Below, one piece after another: positions 19,877-37,189 of a DNA stretch of 64,000 bases. Below the pieces are notes generated by a model that saw nothing but the letters and a program-made list of their open reading frames with translations, was not told where the DNA came from and did no database searches. A program made the translations under genes and the position numbers. The DNA is taken from assembly GCA_024362935.1 (NCBI GenBank), contig JANCRA010000123.1, positions 806,001 to 870,000 on the forward strand, given 5' to 3'. The DNA comes from Setophaga petechia. Its lineage: Eukaryota; Chordata; Aves; Passeriformes; Parulidae. Position 1 is the stretch's first letter. The number at the start of each line of letters is the position of its first letter.

Positions 19877-20225
19877 TGTGGTGGTGTTCACAGGGGTCTT
19901 AGGATGAGGGAAGAGACGAGAATGTTGACTCCATGTTTCAGAAGGCTTGATTTATTATTTTATGATATATGAAAAGAATAGAAGAAAGGATTTTATTAGA
20001 ACGCTAGCTAAGAATAGAAAAAGAACGATAACAAAGGCTTGTGACTGACCGAGACGGTCCGGACAGCTGGACTGTGATTGGCCATTAATTAGAAACAAGC
20101 ACATGAGACCAGTCACAGATGCACCTGTTGCATTCCACAGCAGCAGATAACCATTGTTTACATTTTGTTCTTGAGGCCTCTCAGGACAAAAAATCCTAAG
20201 GAAAGGATTTTTCAGAAAATGTCAC
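19877..20225 (-). mobile_element. Solo LTR, same family as 11608-11988, reversed
   Basis: Read on the minus strand it matches the LTR at 11608: on the plus strand GTTCACAGGGGTCTTAGGAT, then GACTCCATGTTTCAGAAGGC, TTTATTATTTTATGATATAT, GGCCATTAATTAGAAACAAG and TGCATTCCACAGCAGCAGAT. It ends AAAATGTCACA. I could not define a clean target-site duplication. It sits about 360 bp upstream of the STAR GATA/TATA promoter elements. Confidence 0.8.
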
Positions 20226-20277
20226 AGCTACAATCATTATCCCTTATTATCAATCACCCATCAAAGCTTGGCCTCGA

Positions 20278-20645
20278 TGACCTTGGGGGCCTTTTCCATC
20301 CTTAATGATTGCACTGTGCTGATCTGTTACCTGTCAGAAGTCAGAATGCTGCTCCATGCCACGGGCCGCAGCTCCATGCGGGGGATGGCCTCAGGGCAGG
20401 GCAGAAGCTGCTCAAGGGGGGTTCTGCCTGCCGAACCCTGGGGCCGGAGCTGCTCAGGGGGTCTCTGCCGAGCCCCGGGGCCGGGGCCGCTCCGCGGGGC
20501 CTCACGCTCCCGGCCCCGTGTGCTGTGCGCGGGGAGCGGGGCCGGCCTTGGCCCGCGGGGCCCGGCCCGCCGTGAGGGCCCGCAGTGACGGTTCTTATCT
20601 CCCGCCTGACGGGGCAGAATCCTTCAGCACCGCGTACTTAAGGCC
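20278..20645 (+). promoter_or_regulatory. STAR promoter
   Basis: The proximal part follows the known mammalian STAR promoter: a CRE-like half site TGACGG (20586), a GATA box TTCTTATCT (20592-20600), CCTTCAGCAC, then a TATA-like TACTTAAGGC (20635). A TGACCTTG, the reverse of the SF-1 site CAAGGTCA, is at 20278-20285. Family knowledge: SF-1, GATA4/6, CREB/AP-1 and C/EBP drive cAMP-induced STAR transcription in steroid cells. Confidence 0.7.
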
Positions 20646-20731
20646 GTGCACGGCAGGGCCGGGCCAGAGCAGCGATCGGCGCGGACGGACGGACACCGGG
20701 ACAGCGCGGACACCGCTGAGGGCACCGGCAT

Positions 20732-20866
20732 CGCCACCACCACTACCACAGCCACTGCCCGGCCACCACTGAGTGCACTGCCACAGCCACTGCCCAGCCA
20801 CCACTGAGTGCACTGCCACCGCCACCACCACAGCCACTGCCCAGCCACAGCCCAGCCGCTGCCACA
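20732..20866. repeat. CCACCA-rich ~35-bp repeat in the STAR 5' UTR
   Basis: GCCACTGCCC(G/A)GCCACCACTG then AGTGCACTGCCAC occurs twice (20751, 20786), flanked by CCACCACCAC runs. It lies between the TATA-like box and the ATG, so it is probably transcribed. Confidence 0.85.
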
Positions 20867-20907
20867 GTCTCCTCCACTGCCCAGCTGACACTCCGACCCC
20901 TCAGGAG

Positions 20908-23505
20908 ATGCTGCCAGCCACGTCCAAGCTCTGCGCCGCCATCTCCTACCGCCACCTGCGCAACATGACCGGTGAGTCCGGCTGAGGGCCGGGACAGCTC
21001 CTGTCCGGCTGTCTGGGACAGGACAGGGCCAGGACAGCTCCTGTCCGGCTGTCTGGGACACGGTAAGGCCAAGGCAGTCCCTGTCCGGCTGTCTGGGACA
21101 GGACAGGGCCAGGACAGCTCCTGTCGTGCTGTCTGGGGCAGGACAAGTCCAGGACAGTCCCTGTCTGGCTGCTTGGGGCTCAGGGATTCTCTCCCCGCTG
21201 TCACAGGCAGAGTGGGAGTTTCTGACAGAAGTTTATTAGAGAAGATCCTGTTGAGTCACAGGCTCCAGAAAGGGCTCTCTTTCTTCCTAAACTCCTCCGA
21301 GTGGTGGCTGGGCCTCGGCGGTGTTCTCCCCACTCTGCAGCATGTTGGGTTCTGTGGTTTACTGTCCCTGAAACCCTGAGCCCTGTCACTGAGGGGCTGG
21401 CTCATGTCCCTGTGACCAGCTCTGGGTCACACTCCCTCTGGCTGTGAGGGTTTTGTACCTCTGTGCTCCATTTCCATGCTCTTTCCTGGGCACCTGCACG
21501 ATGCTCCTCAGTGTTTTTACTGCTGCAGGGAGCTGGAGCCAAGCTCAGGATTGCTTAGGAGAACCTACCCCAGGGCAGCGTGATGGCAACCAGCTGCTCC
21601 CTGTGCCTGTAGGGACACTGAGATGGTGACAAGCAGGGACCTTTCCATGTTGAGTGTTTAAATGGGGGAAAAACTCATGGTAAGGGCCAGGTGGGTAACA
21701 CGCTCTCTCCCCAGGTCTGAGGAGACAAGCTGCCGTGGCCATCAGCCAGGAGCTGAGCAGGCTGGCCAGCCACAGCCCAGGACCCAGCACCTGGATCCAC
21801 CAGGTGCGCAGGAGAAGCTCCTTGCTCAGTAAGTGACACACCTGAGGGCTCTGTTCCTTCCTGCTGGGGGGACACCCTCACAGGCTGGGGGAAAACCTGC
21901 TTGAGGGTGGGCTGTGCTTCTGCTGTGCCAAAGGCAGAGTGGGAACTGGGTGTAATCCCCATCCCTTGGGCACAGAGAAGGGTATTTGGTGTCGATAAAG
22001 CTCGTCTGGCACATTACACTGCTCTTGCTCAGCCCTGCCTCTGTCTGCAGGCTCAAGGCTGGAGGAGAAACCCTTCAGCGAGATGGAAATGTCCTACATC
22101 AAGCAAGGAGAGGAGGCCCTGCAGAAATCCCTCAGAATCCTGGAGGACCAGAACGACTGGAAGACAGAGACGGTGGCGGTGGGTGCTGTGCCCCGTGGTG
22201 CTGCCTTGCAGCCCTCCCTCCCCCTGAGAGCAGCTCTGGTGGTAACTCTGCCCTCCCCTCGCAGGGTAACGGGGACAAAGTGCTGAGCAAGGTGCTGCCA
22301 GATGTGGGGAAGGTGTTCCGGCTGGAGGTGGTGGTGGACCAGCCCCTGGACACGGTGTACGGAGAGCTGGTGGACAACATGGAGCAGATGGGAGACTGGA
22401 ACCCCAACGTCAAAGAAGTCAAGGTAGGAGAATGTGTCAGATCTGTCACTGCCAGTCTGTGTTCTGTGGATTTCCTGCTGCAGATGTAGAGGAGGTTTTG
22501 CAGTATCTGTGTTGAGGTGAGTCTGGAGCAGCTTCTGTGTGATTAATTCTGTAGGAAATTAAGGCAAGGAAACACCTTGCATTTTCCTGTGAGGAGCTGC
22601 CAATTCTGCTGGAAGTTGGGGTTGATTTGGGGAAGAAATAGCCCAGGGCATAAGGTATCATAGAGGCAGTAAGGGAATAGCTTTTCGCTCGGGAATTGAA
22701 AACAGTTCTCCCCTGGGGGCGAGCAAGTATTTGGAATTATTGTCATTGTCAAGTCTTTGTCAGACCCTGGATCTGAACACCTGGTAACCAAAGGCAGCTT
22801 TTAGCTGTGCTTGCAGTAAATGAAAGTTTGAATTCTGAACTGCAGATCCTGGAGAAGATTGGGAAGGACACGGTGATCACCCACGAGAAGGCGGCCGCGA
22901 CCCCGGGGAACATCGTGGGGCCCCGGGACTTTGTGAGTGTGCGGTGCTCCAGGAGACGCGGCTCCACCTGTGTCCTGGCAGGGATGTCCACCACCTACGG
23001 GGCCATGCCTGAGCAGGAGGGCTTCATAAGGTACCTACACCTGCTCAGCCGTGTTTTGTGTGAGCAGGGAGGAGATTCCCACAGGGCACAAGGGTTTTAC
23101 TGCGGGCTCAGGGTCGCTGGGTTTTTACGGGCAGCAGGAACTGCTGCAGAAAGCCCAAAGTGCATTTTTGAGGCTGAAAAGTCCAAGTTTGGGTCTGACC
23201 TGAGCCTCTCTCCCCATCAGGGCTGAGAATGGTCCCACCTGCATGGTCTTGCGGCCGCTGCCCGGCAGCCCCTCCCAGACCAGGCTCACCTGGCTGCTCA
23301 GCATCGACCTCAAGGTACCTGGGGCTGGGGGGAGCCTGGGGAGCCAGGGGCTCTGGGGAGGCCGGTTCTGCTCACAGGCTGTGTCTGCTCTCCCCAGGGG
23401 TGGCTGCCCAAGAGCATCATCAACCAGGTCCTGTCCCAGACACAGGTGGACTTTGCCAAACACCTGCGGCAGCGCCTGGCCCGGCCGGTGCCTGTGGCCT
23501 GCTGA
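20908..23505 (+). CDS. STAR: STAR, steroidogenic acute regulatory protein (STARD1)
   Basis: Exons 20908-20971, 21715-21828, 22051-22178, 22265-22423, 22846-23030, 23221-23314, 23398-23505; 283 aa (human 285), seven exons as in mammals. The N terminus [20 protein letters not shown] is a mitochondrial targeting sequence. The START domain fills most of the rest ([52 protein letters not shown]). Both PKA sites keep human numbering: RRRSS with Ser57, and RRRGS with Ser195. Family knowledge: moves cholesterol from outer to inner mitochondrial membrane, the rate-limiting step of steroid synthesis. The stop codon lies in the first unit of a minisatellite that continues downstream. Confidence 0.98.
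20981..21180. repeat. ~39-bp tandem repeat x5, STAR intron 1
   Basis: GACAGCTCCTGTCCGGCTGT then CTGGGACAGGACAGGGCCAG is repeated with small changes directly after exon 1. Confidence 0.95.
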
Positions 23506-23885
23506 CCACCACAGCCTGCTGACCACCATGACCCACTGACCACAGCCTGCTGACCACCATGACCCACTGACCACAGCCTGCTGACTACCCCGGCCTGCTG
23601 ACCACCACAGCCTGCTGACCATGGCCTGCTGACCATGGCCAGCTGACCACAACCTGTTGACCACCCCAGCCTGCTGACCACAACCTGCTGACTACCACAG
23701 CCTGCTAATCAAGGCCTGCTGACCTCCATGACCCACTGACCACAGCCTGCTGACCACCACGGCCTGCTGACCACCACAGCCTGCTGACCACTACAGCCTG
23801 CTGACCACCATGACCCGCCAACCACAGCCTGCTGACCACAACCCACTGACCACAGCCTACTGACCATGACCTGCTGACCACCACG
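23490..23885. repeat. ~17-bp minisatellite starting in the last STAR codons
   Basis: About 22 units of the type GCCTGCTGACCACCACA, with variants ACCCACTGACCACAG. The first unit holds the terminal codons GCC TGC TGA, so the array spans the end of the CDS and the proximal 3' UTR. Confidence 0.95.
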
Positions 23886-24117
23886 TGCAGGGCTTCCTTC
23901 AGGGGCCAAGTATGGAATCTTGTGTCACTTCAATTAGCCAAGGCCTTTAATAGCAGACCCCACTAATTAATACATAGTTACACTCCATAAATAGAATGGT
24001 TTATTTATTGAAGCTCGTTGTGTAAGTGCAGGACTAAAAATTTAATTCCTGCAGTTGCTTAACTGAGCACATGCTGCCCCAGTCAGCCAACTCCACCCTC
24101 CCTAATAACTTTCAATG

Positions 24118-24127
24118 AATAAATAAA
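24118..24127 (+). other. STAR poly(A) signals
   Basis: Overlapping AATAAATAAA about 615 bp after the stop; the first plausible 3' end of STAR. Confidence 0.65.
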
Positions 24128-24139
24128 GCTTTAATTAGT

Positions 24140-24500
24140 GCTGTCTACAATTAAAGGTCTGGGCTAATTAATTATTAGGGAGACAGCTGATGGGGAAGGT
24201 ACACCCTCAGTGAGGCAAACAAAACCCTGACTGAACCCTAACTTTTACTCTCTCAAAGCTCAAACACAGCACTTACTTAACAATCTTGTTAAGCTCTAAT
24301 TTATTTTTTTCTGTACCAACACATAAGAAATGTCAAATTATTTAAGGAGTGTCAAATTATTTATTCACCCAAAGCTCTGCAATGATGATCATTAGGCCCC
24401 ATGTAACTCCTGTGCACAGGAGATCCTCAGCTTAAAAGATCTTCAAGTGTAGCAACTTTGAGTTTCAATGTCATTTGTAACAATTTACAAGACAAAAACA
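24140..24500. other. STAR/ASH2L convergent intergenic spacer
   Basis: AT-rich spacer between two converging 3' ends. It has a short direct repeat (GTCAAATTATTTA at about 24333 and 24350). No gene seen. Confidence 0.6.
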
Positions 24501-24524
24501 AGAATAAAAAGAAGAGTTAAAGCC

Positions 24525-24530
24525 TTTATT
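24525..24530 (-). other. ASH2L poly(A) signal
   Basis: TTTATT on the plus strand, AATAAA on the minus strand, 437 bp downstream of the ASH2L stop at 24967. The 3' UTR is probably about 24505-24966. Confidence 0.65.
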
Positions 24531-24966
24531 TTTAAACTGGTTTCCAGTCTGTTGGGAAAAAAAAATACAGTTTGGACAGAAGCCCAAATTTCAGTCTTGC
24601 ATGCAGCCGTGTTGTTCCAACAGAGCCATCCTGGCTGGGAGCTGTTGGCCACCATCAGCCAAACACACCTGAGCACAGGGGCACTGCAGCCACACCTGGC
24701 AGGTCCTGAGCTGTCACAGCCCGGGAGAAGGTTCTTCAAAACCCTCTTCTCCAGTGAGTGACACTCTAAAGCTACTGGGGGCTCCCAGAGAGGCTCCACA
24801 GCAGCACAAACACCCCAAAAGTGCCTCCCGGGGCGGTGGGGAGCTGTGAACACACACACACAACACCTGCCAGCCAGGGCTGCATCCAGCTCGGCCTGTT
24901 GGCTCCTTGGCTGATCACTGAGAGAGAGATGGAGGTTCCTCTGCAGCAAACCCACAGTGCTGGGGT

Positions 24967-32805
<7,839 letters not shown>

Positions 32806-32836
32806 GTTCGCGCCGCTGCCGCGAGACGCGCGGAGA

Positions 32837-32936
32837 TCTCGCGAGACTTGGGGCGCCGGGAGCGCGCCCCCTGCTGGCGGCCGCCGGGAGCGCACCGCGG
32901 GGAGGTGTGACGTCACCCTGCACGACCGTGACGTCA
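32837..32936. promoter_or_regulatory. ASH2L promoter: TCTCGCGAGA element and two perfect CREs
   Basis: A perfect palindromic TCTCGCGAGA is at 32837-32846, 32 bp upstream of the ASH2L ATG on the minus strand. Two perfect TGACGTCA sites are at 32908-32915 and 32929-32936, 21 bp apart, two helical turns. Family knowledge: the first element marks TATA-less, often bidirectional promoters; the second binds CREB/ATF. NODAL starts about 700 bp further on the other strand. Confidence 0.8.
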
Positions 32937-33307
32937 CGGGCACGGGGCTGACAGCGGGGGATGAACCGGGAGCGGGTCCCGGTGTCCCAAGGGGAGAATG
33001 AGCGTCTTTTCCCACCCAGGAAGGACGAGTGTGGCCTCTCTGGGTGCCCCGTCCCGGAGTTTGGGTGCCCCGGGTGCTCCCGGTGCTGCTCCGCTCGCGA
33101 AGGAACGCGGTGGGACTGACCGGGCTGGGGATGTGCCCCGGCCACTCGTCCCCGGGCTTTGGGGACAGCGGTAGCATCGCACAAAACGGGGGTGGCCGCC
33201 CCCAACCTCCGGCCATAGGGACAGAGGGACAGAGAGGGGTGGTGGGGATAGAGGGACAGACGGACGGGGAGAAAGACAACTGGAGGAATGCAGGGACGAG
33301 GCAAGAA

Positions 33308-33368
33308 GGATGGATGGATGGATGGATGGATGGATGGATGGATGGATGGATGGATGGATGGATGGATA
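33308..33368. repeat. (GGAT)n microsatellite between ASH2L and NODAL
   Basis: About 15 uninterrupted GGAT units, in the divergent ASH2L-NODAL spacer, 265 bp upstream of the NODAL ATG. Confidence 0.98.
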
Positions 33369-33597
33369 AGGCTGGAGGCAGCGGGGGAAGGATGGAGAGA
33401 AGGACAGACGGAGAAAGAGTAGGGCGGGGGACGAGGGCAAGGGAACGGGGAGGGATGGCCGGGAGGTAGATGAGGGCGGAGGGGAGGGAGCACAGAGATA
33501 GGGACGGAGGGATGGGAAGAGGGACGGGGAGAAGAGGGGAGGGGGCTGTCGGGGAGGGGGGTGCCGGGGCCGCCCGGGGCGGCGCTCGGGGCCGCCG

Positions 33598-33606
33598 TAC
33601 AAATAG
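33598..33606 (+). promoter_or_regulatory. TATA-like box of NODAL
   Basis: TACAAATAG lies 35 bp before the chosen ATG. If used at the usual distance the 5' leader would be only about 5 nt, so either it is not the TATA box or the leader is very short. Confidence 0.3.
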
Positions 33607-33632
33607 AGCGGCTGCGGGTGGCCCGGGCAGAC

Positions 33633-35405
33633 ATGCGGGTCCCGCTCCGCTCCGTGCCCGCGCTGGCGCTCTGCGCTTTCGCCCTGCTCCGCCTGGGCTG
33701 CGCTCCCACCCGGGCACTCACCTGGGCACCGACCGGAGCGTCCCCCCGGGCATCGCTCACCTGGGCACCGACCGGAGCGTCCCCCCGGCCACTCACCTGG
33801 GCACCGACCCTCGCCCCAGCCCGTGCCCCGCCGCGCTGTCCCCCGCTGATGCTGCAGCTGCTCCGCGCCCCTCCCGCCCCGCTCCGCGCCGCCGCCGCCG
33901 CCGCTCTCAGCCTCTCCCCGCACGGTGAGTGGGGCCGAGGGCATCCCTGACCTGGGACCGGCACCGTCCCTGAGCTTCCCTGTCCCGGGACCCGCACTAT
34001 TCCCAGGACCGGCACCGTTCCCGGGTGACCCTGTCCCAGGGAGCACCGTCCCTCTTCCCGGGATTGCCGCTGTCCCTGAGCCTCCCTGTCCCCGGACCGG
34101 CACCGTCCCTGAGCATCTCTGTCCTGGGACCGGCACCGTTCCCGGGCGACCCCGTCCCCGGGATCAGCACCGTCCCTCTTCCCGGGATTGCCGCTGTCCC
34201 TGTCCTGGGACCAGCGCCATCCCCGCGCATCCCTGCCCAGGGATCGATCCCCAATGTCCCGGGCATCCCAGCCCTGGCTGAGTCTCTGGCTGCCTCTCAG
34301 GTGGATCCAGCTGCTTTCTCCCGACCCTCAGGCTCTCGTAGCGGGGCTGTCCGCGGCAGCAGGCCGGGGCACCGTGCCCCCCCAGCTCTGGCACCCCTGG
34401 CACCGCTCCCCTCACCGTGCCCTTGCCTTTCAGGCTCCCTGCAGAACGGCTCCCGCTGGTCGCTCTCCTTCGACATGTCCTCGCTGTCCAGCAGCCAGGA
34501 GGTCAGTCTGGCTCAGCTCCGTGTCCGCCTGCCCGGCCTCTCCCGTGCCCACAACGCCTCCCTGGACATCTACCACAGCCAGCGCCGCAGGTGCCGCCCA
34601 GATGGCTCCTGCACCCACCAGCTCTTCCTGGGCACCGTGGCTGGCACCCCCTCCGCCACCCAGGCTTCCTGGAAAGTCTTTGAGGTCACCAACCTGCTGC
34701 GGGGCTGGCTGCACCAAGCCGTGCCCGCCGGGCAGCAGAGCCGGTGGGAGATGAACGGCTCGGCCGCCCCCGCCGCACCGGGGGACACCGGGGACGTGGC
34801 AGACAGCGTCCTGCTGCTCGTCTTCTCCAAGGACAAGTCTCCAGGGGAGCACAGCCTCATCAGGACGGCGGAGACCTCCAAGTACATCATGCGGGAGAGC
34901 GGCTGGAGGGGCGCGGGGGCGCGGCGGCAGCGCAGGAACAGGATGGAGAGGCAGCGCATCAAAGCCAGCGCCCCGCGGGAGCAGGGCCGCGAGCAGGGCC
35001 GGCCGCTGTGCCGCAGGGTGGACATGATGGTGGATTTCGAGCAGACGGGCTGGGGCAGCTGGATCGTGTACCCCAAGAAGTACAACGCTTATCGCTGTGA
35101 GGGGCTGTGCCCCTCGCCCGTGGATGAGACATTCAAGCCCACCAACCACGCCTACATCCAGGTAAGAAGGTGCTGCCCCCGCATCCCCCGCATCCCCCGC
35201 GTGCCCCGCGCCCCAGCAGGAGCATGTTCTGCCCTTCCCGTGTCTCCCACAGAGTCTGCTGCAGCTCTACAAGCCCAACCTGGTGCCGTGTCCCGCCTGC
35301 TCCCCGGTGAAGATGAGCCCCCTCTCCATGCTCTACTACGAGAGGGGCGAGATCGTCGTCCGCCACCACGAGGACATGATCATCGAGGAGTGTGGCTGCA
35401 ACTGA
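33633..35405 (+). CDS. NODAL: NODAL, TGF-beta family ligand (the copy next to EIF4EBP1, 'Nodal2' type)
   Basis: Exons 33633-33924, 34434-35161, 35253-35405; 390 aa, with the three-exon structure of nodal genes. Residues 1-24 are a signal peptide (ALALCAFALLRLGCA). The prodomain runs to about 265, with N-glycosylation-type NAS and NGS sites. A furin-type RQRR is at 262-265. The mature knot domain starts at Cys290 and is nodal-like (VDFEQTGWGSWIVYPKKYNA, YRCEGLCPSP, TNHAYIQ, PLSMLYYERGEIVVRHHEDM, IIEECGCN). Seven knot-type cysteines are present: 290, 319, 323, 353, 356, 387, 389. The usual CC pair reads CPAC. Residues 29-59 are a 12-13-aa tandem repeat. Family knowledge: signals through activin receptors and Cripto to SMAD2/3 in mesoderm and left-right patterning. 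Linkage to EIF4EBP1 mirrors NODAL-EIF4EBP2 in mammals and marks the paralogue that mammals lost. Confidence 0.95.
33717..33809 (+). repeat. In-frame tandem repeat in the NODAL prodomain
   Basis: CTCACCTGGGCACCGACC starts at 33717, 33756 and 33792. The spacings of 39 and 36 nt keep frame, giving three copies of LTWAPT with GASPR spacers at residues 29-59, just after the signal peptide. Confidence 0.95.
33925..34433. other. NODAL intron 1, GC-rich repeats
   Basis: Repeats of CCCGGGACCGGCACCGT(T/C)CC. By eye I found no FoxH1-type AATMMACA or its complement here, where an auto-regulatory enhancer sits in mouse Nodal. Confidence 0.6.
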
Positions 35406-36050
35406 GGCACCCCGTGCCCGCCAGGAAGGTGCACAGAAGTGCCCCGAGGACCCACGAGCACTGCACGGAGCAGCAGGGTGTCCCTGAAGCTGGCACAGCC
35501 CTGGCTGGCACAGGAGCTGGGGAGGAGAGGGTGCCCGGCGGGTCTGCACGGCCACAGTGCCTGGCTGGATCCAGGCTCCACGTGGAAAAGGCCACCAGGG
35601 ACCTCCTTGTGGCTGCACCCCATTTACCAAGGGGCTGGAGGGTGCCCTGTGTGGGACAGAGGCAGGAGCTGAGGTGCAGGATGGGCACGGCTCCCTGCCA
35701 TGGCACGGCTCAGGCAATGCTGCTTTTCCCAGCCATGGGAATCACCAGGAGCCAGAGGTTCTCAGGAGCCTGCAGCTCCAGGGTCTGGCCATGCTGAGCA
35801 TACACACCATTGGGGTTTTCAATCTGCCCTGGGGTTTCAGCATTTCTTCTAACAATTTTATTATATTTCTATTAAAACTGTCACATTTCCATGACAACTC
35901 AGACAAGTGAATGTATTGGCCAATGTCCAGAGCCCCAGCTGGCAGATCCAGCTGGGCAGATGCTACAAACAGTAACCACAGCTCTGCTCGAGCCTTTTCC
36001 CCCTCACTGGACGGGCTGGTAGTGAAAAGGTCACAGCTGTACAATTCACC

Positions 36051-36056
36051 AATAAA
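36051..36056 (+). other. NODAL poly(A) signal
   Basis: AATAAA 646 bp after the stop, giving a 3' UTR of about 670 bp. No earlier AATAAA is present. Confidence 0.65.
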
Positions 36057-36499
36057 TTATATCTATTAAAAATGCCCATTGGGTTCTGCTGATTCTTGCT
36101 GTTGATGGTGTGCCAGGGTGTGAGTGTCTCCTTCTCTCTGTCCCCTCTGTTGCACTCACAGCTCCTCCCTGCTCTGAGAGCAGGTTGGACCTGAAACTAC
36201 CAGAGTGAGGGGTTTGAGAGATGCTGGAAAGCTCCAAATCTCACCTGAGATAAGCACGAAGCTGTTCCCACTCTTGAGGGGTTGCTCAAGAGCAAGGGAG
36301 GCACCTGCAGGCGTGGAAGGGGAGGCTGAAGGAATTTTCCTTCTTTATTTACCCCTTAGAGATAAGGGCAGGGCCGTGCCCTGTAAGAGCAGGGAATTCT
36401 GAGCTGTGTGGCGCAGGCACCATCCGGAGGGTGCTGGGGCTGGGGGCGATGCTGGGGCTGGGGGCGATGCCGGGGTGAGAGCCCCGTGTCCTCCTGCAT

Positions 36500-37055
36500 G
36501 GCAGCCCCGGGGAGGGGGGAACACTCTGGGTTTGACCGAACGGATCAGTCCGGGCTTGGCAGCCCCAGGGACGTGGGATCAGTCCGGGTTTGGCCGGGTT
36601 TGGCAGCCCCGGGGAGGGGGGAATCAGTCCGGGTTTGACCGAACGGATCAGTCCGGGTTTGGCAGCCCCAGGGACGTGGGATCAGTCAGGGTTTGGCTGA
36701 ACGGATCAGTCTGGGTTTGACCGAATTGATCAGTCCGGGTTTGGCCCGGTTTGGCAGCCCCGAGGAGGAGGGAACAGTCCGGGTTTGACCGAATTGATCA
36801 GTCCGGGTTTGGCAGCCGCGGGGAGGGGGGATCAGTCCGGGTTTGGCCGAACAGATCAGTCCAGGTTTGACCGAATTGATCAGTCCGGGTTTGGCCGAAA
36901 GGATCAGTCCGGGTTTGGCCGGGTTTGGCAGCCCCGGGAGCGGGAATCAGTCCGGGTTTGGCCGAACAGATCAGTCCAGGTTTGACCGAATTGATCAGTC
37001 CGGGTTTGGCCGAAAGGATCAGTCCAGGTCTGGCCGTGTTTGGCAGCCCCGGGAC
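36500..37055. repeat. ~24-bp array GGATCAGTCCGGGTTTGGCC
   Basis: Some twenty copies of (G)ATCAGTCCGGGTTTG(G/A)CCG plus AACG/AATT/AAAG, with CAGCCCCGGGGAGGGGGG inserts. It lies downstream of NODAL and contains a larger duplicated block (about 36785-36935 and 36936-37055). Confidence 0.95.
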
Positions 37056-37140
37056 CCCCAGGCTCACAGCTGGACGGGGACACGACTCACACCTGGAGAC
37101 CCCGCGCAGCAGAGGGGACGGGCCGGACCCCAAGCCCTAG

Positions 37141-37186
37141 TGGCCCTGGTGGCCCTGGTGGCCCTGGTGGCCCTGGTGGCCCTGGG
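37141..37186. repeat. 9-bp repeat TGGCCCTGG
   Basis: Five near-perfect units of GGCCCTGGT. Confidence 0.95.
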
Positions 37187-37189
37187 CCA

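Noticed and set aside
19869..20231. Target-site duplication for the LTR near 19877
   Set aside because: No matching 5-6-bp pair was found at either candidate boundary.
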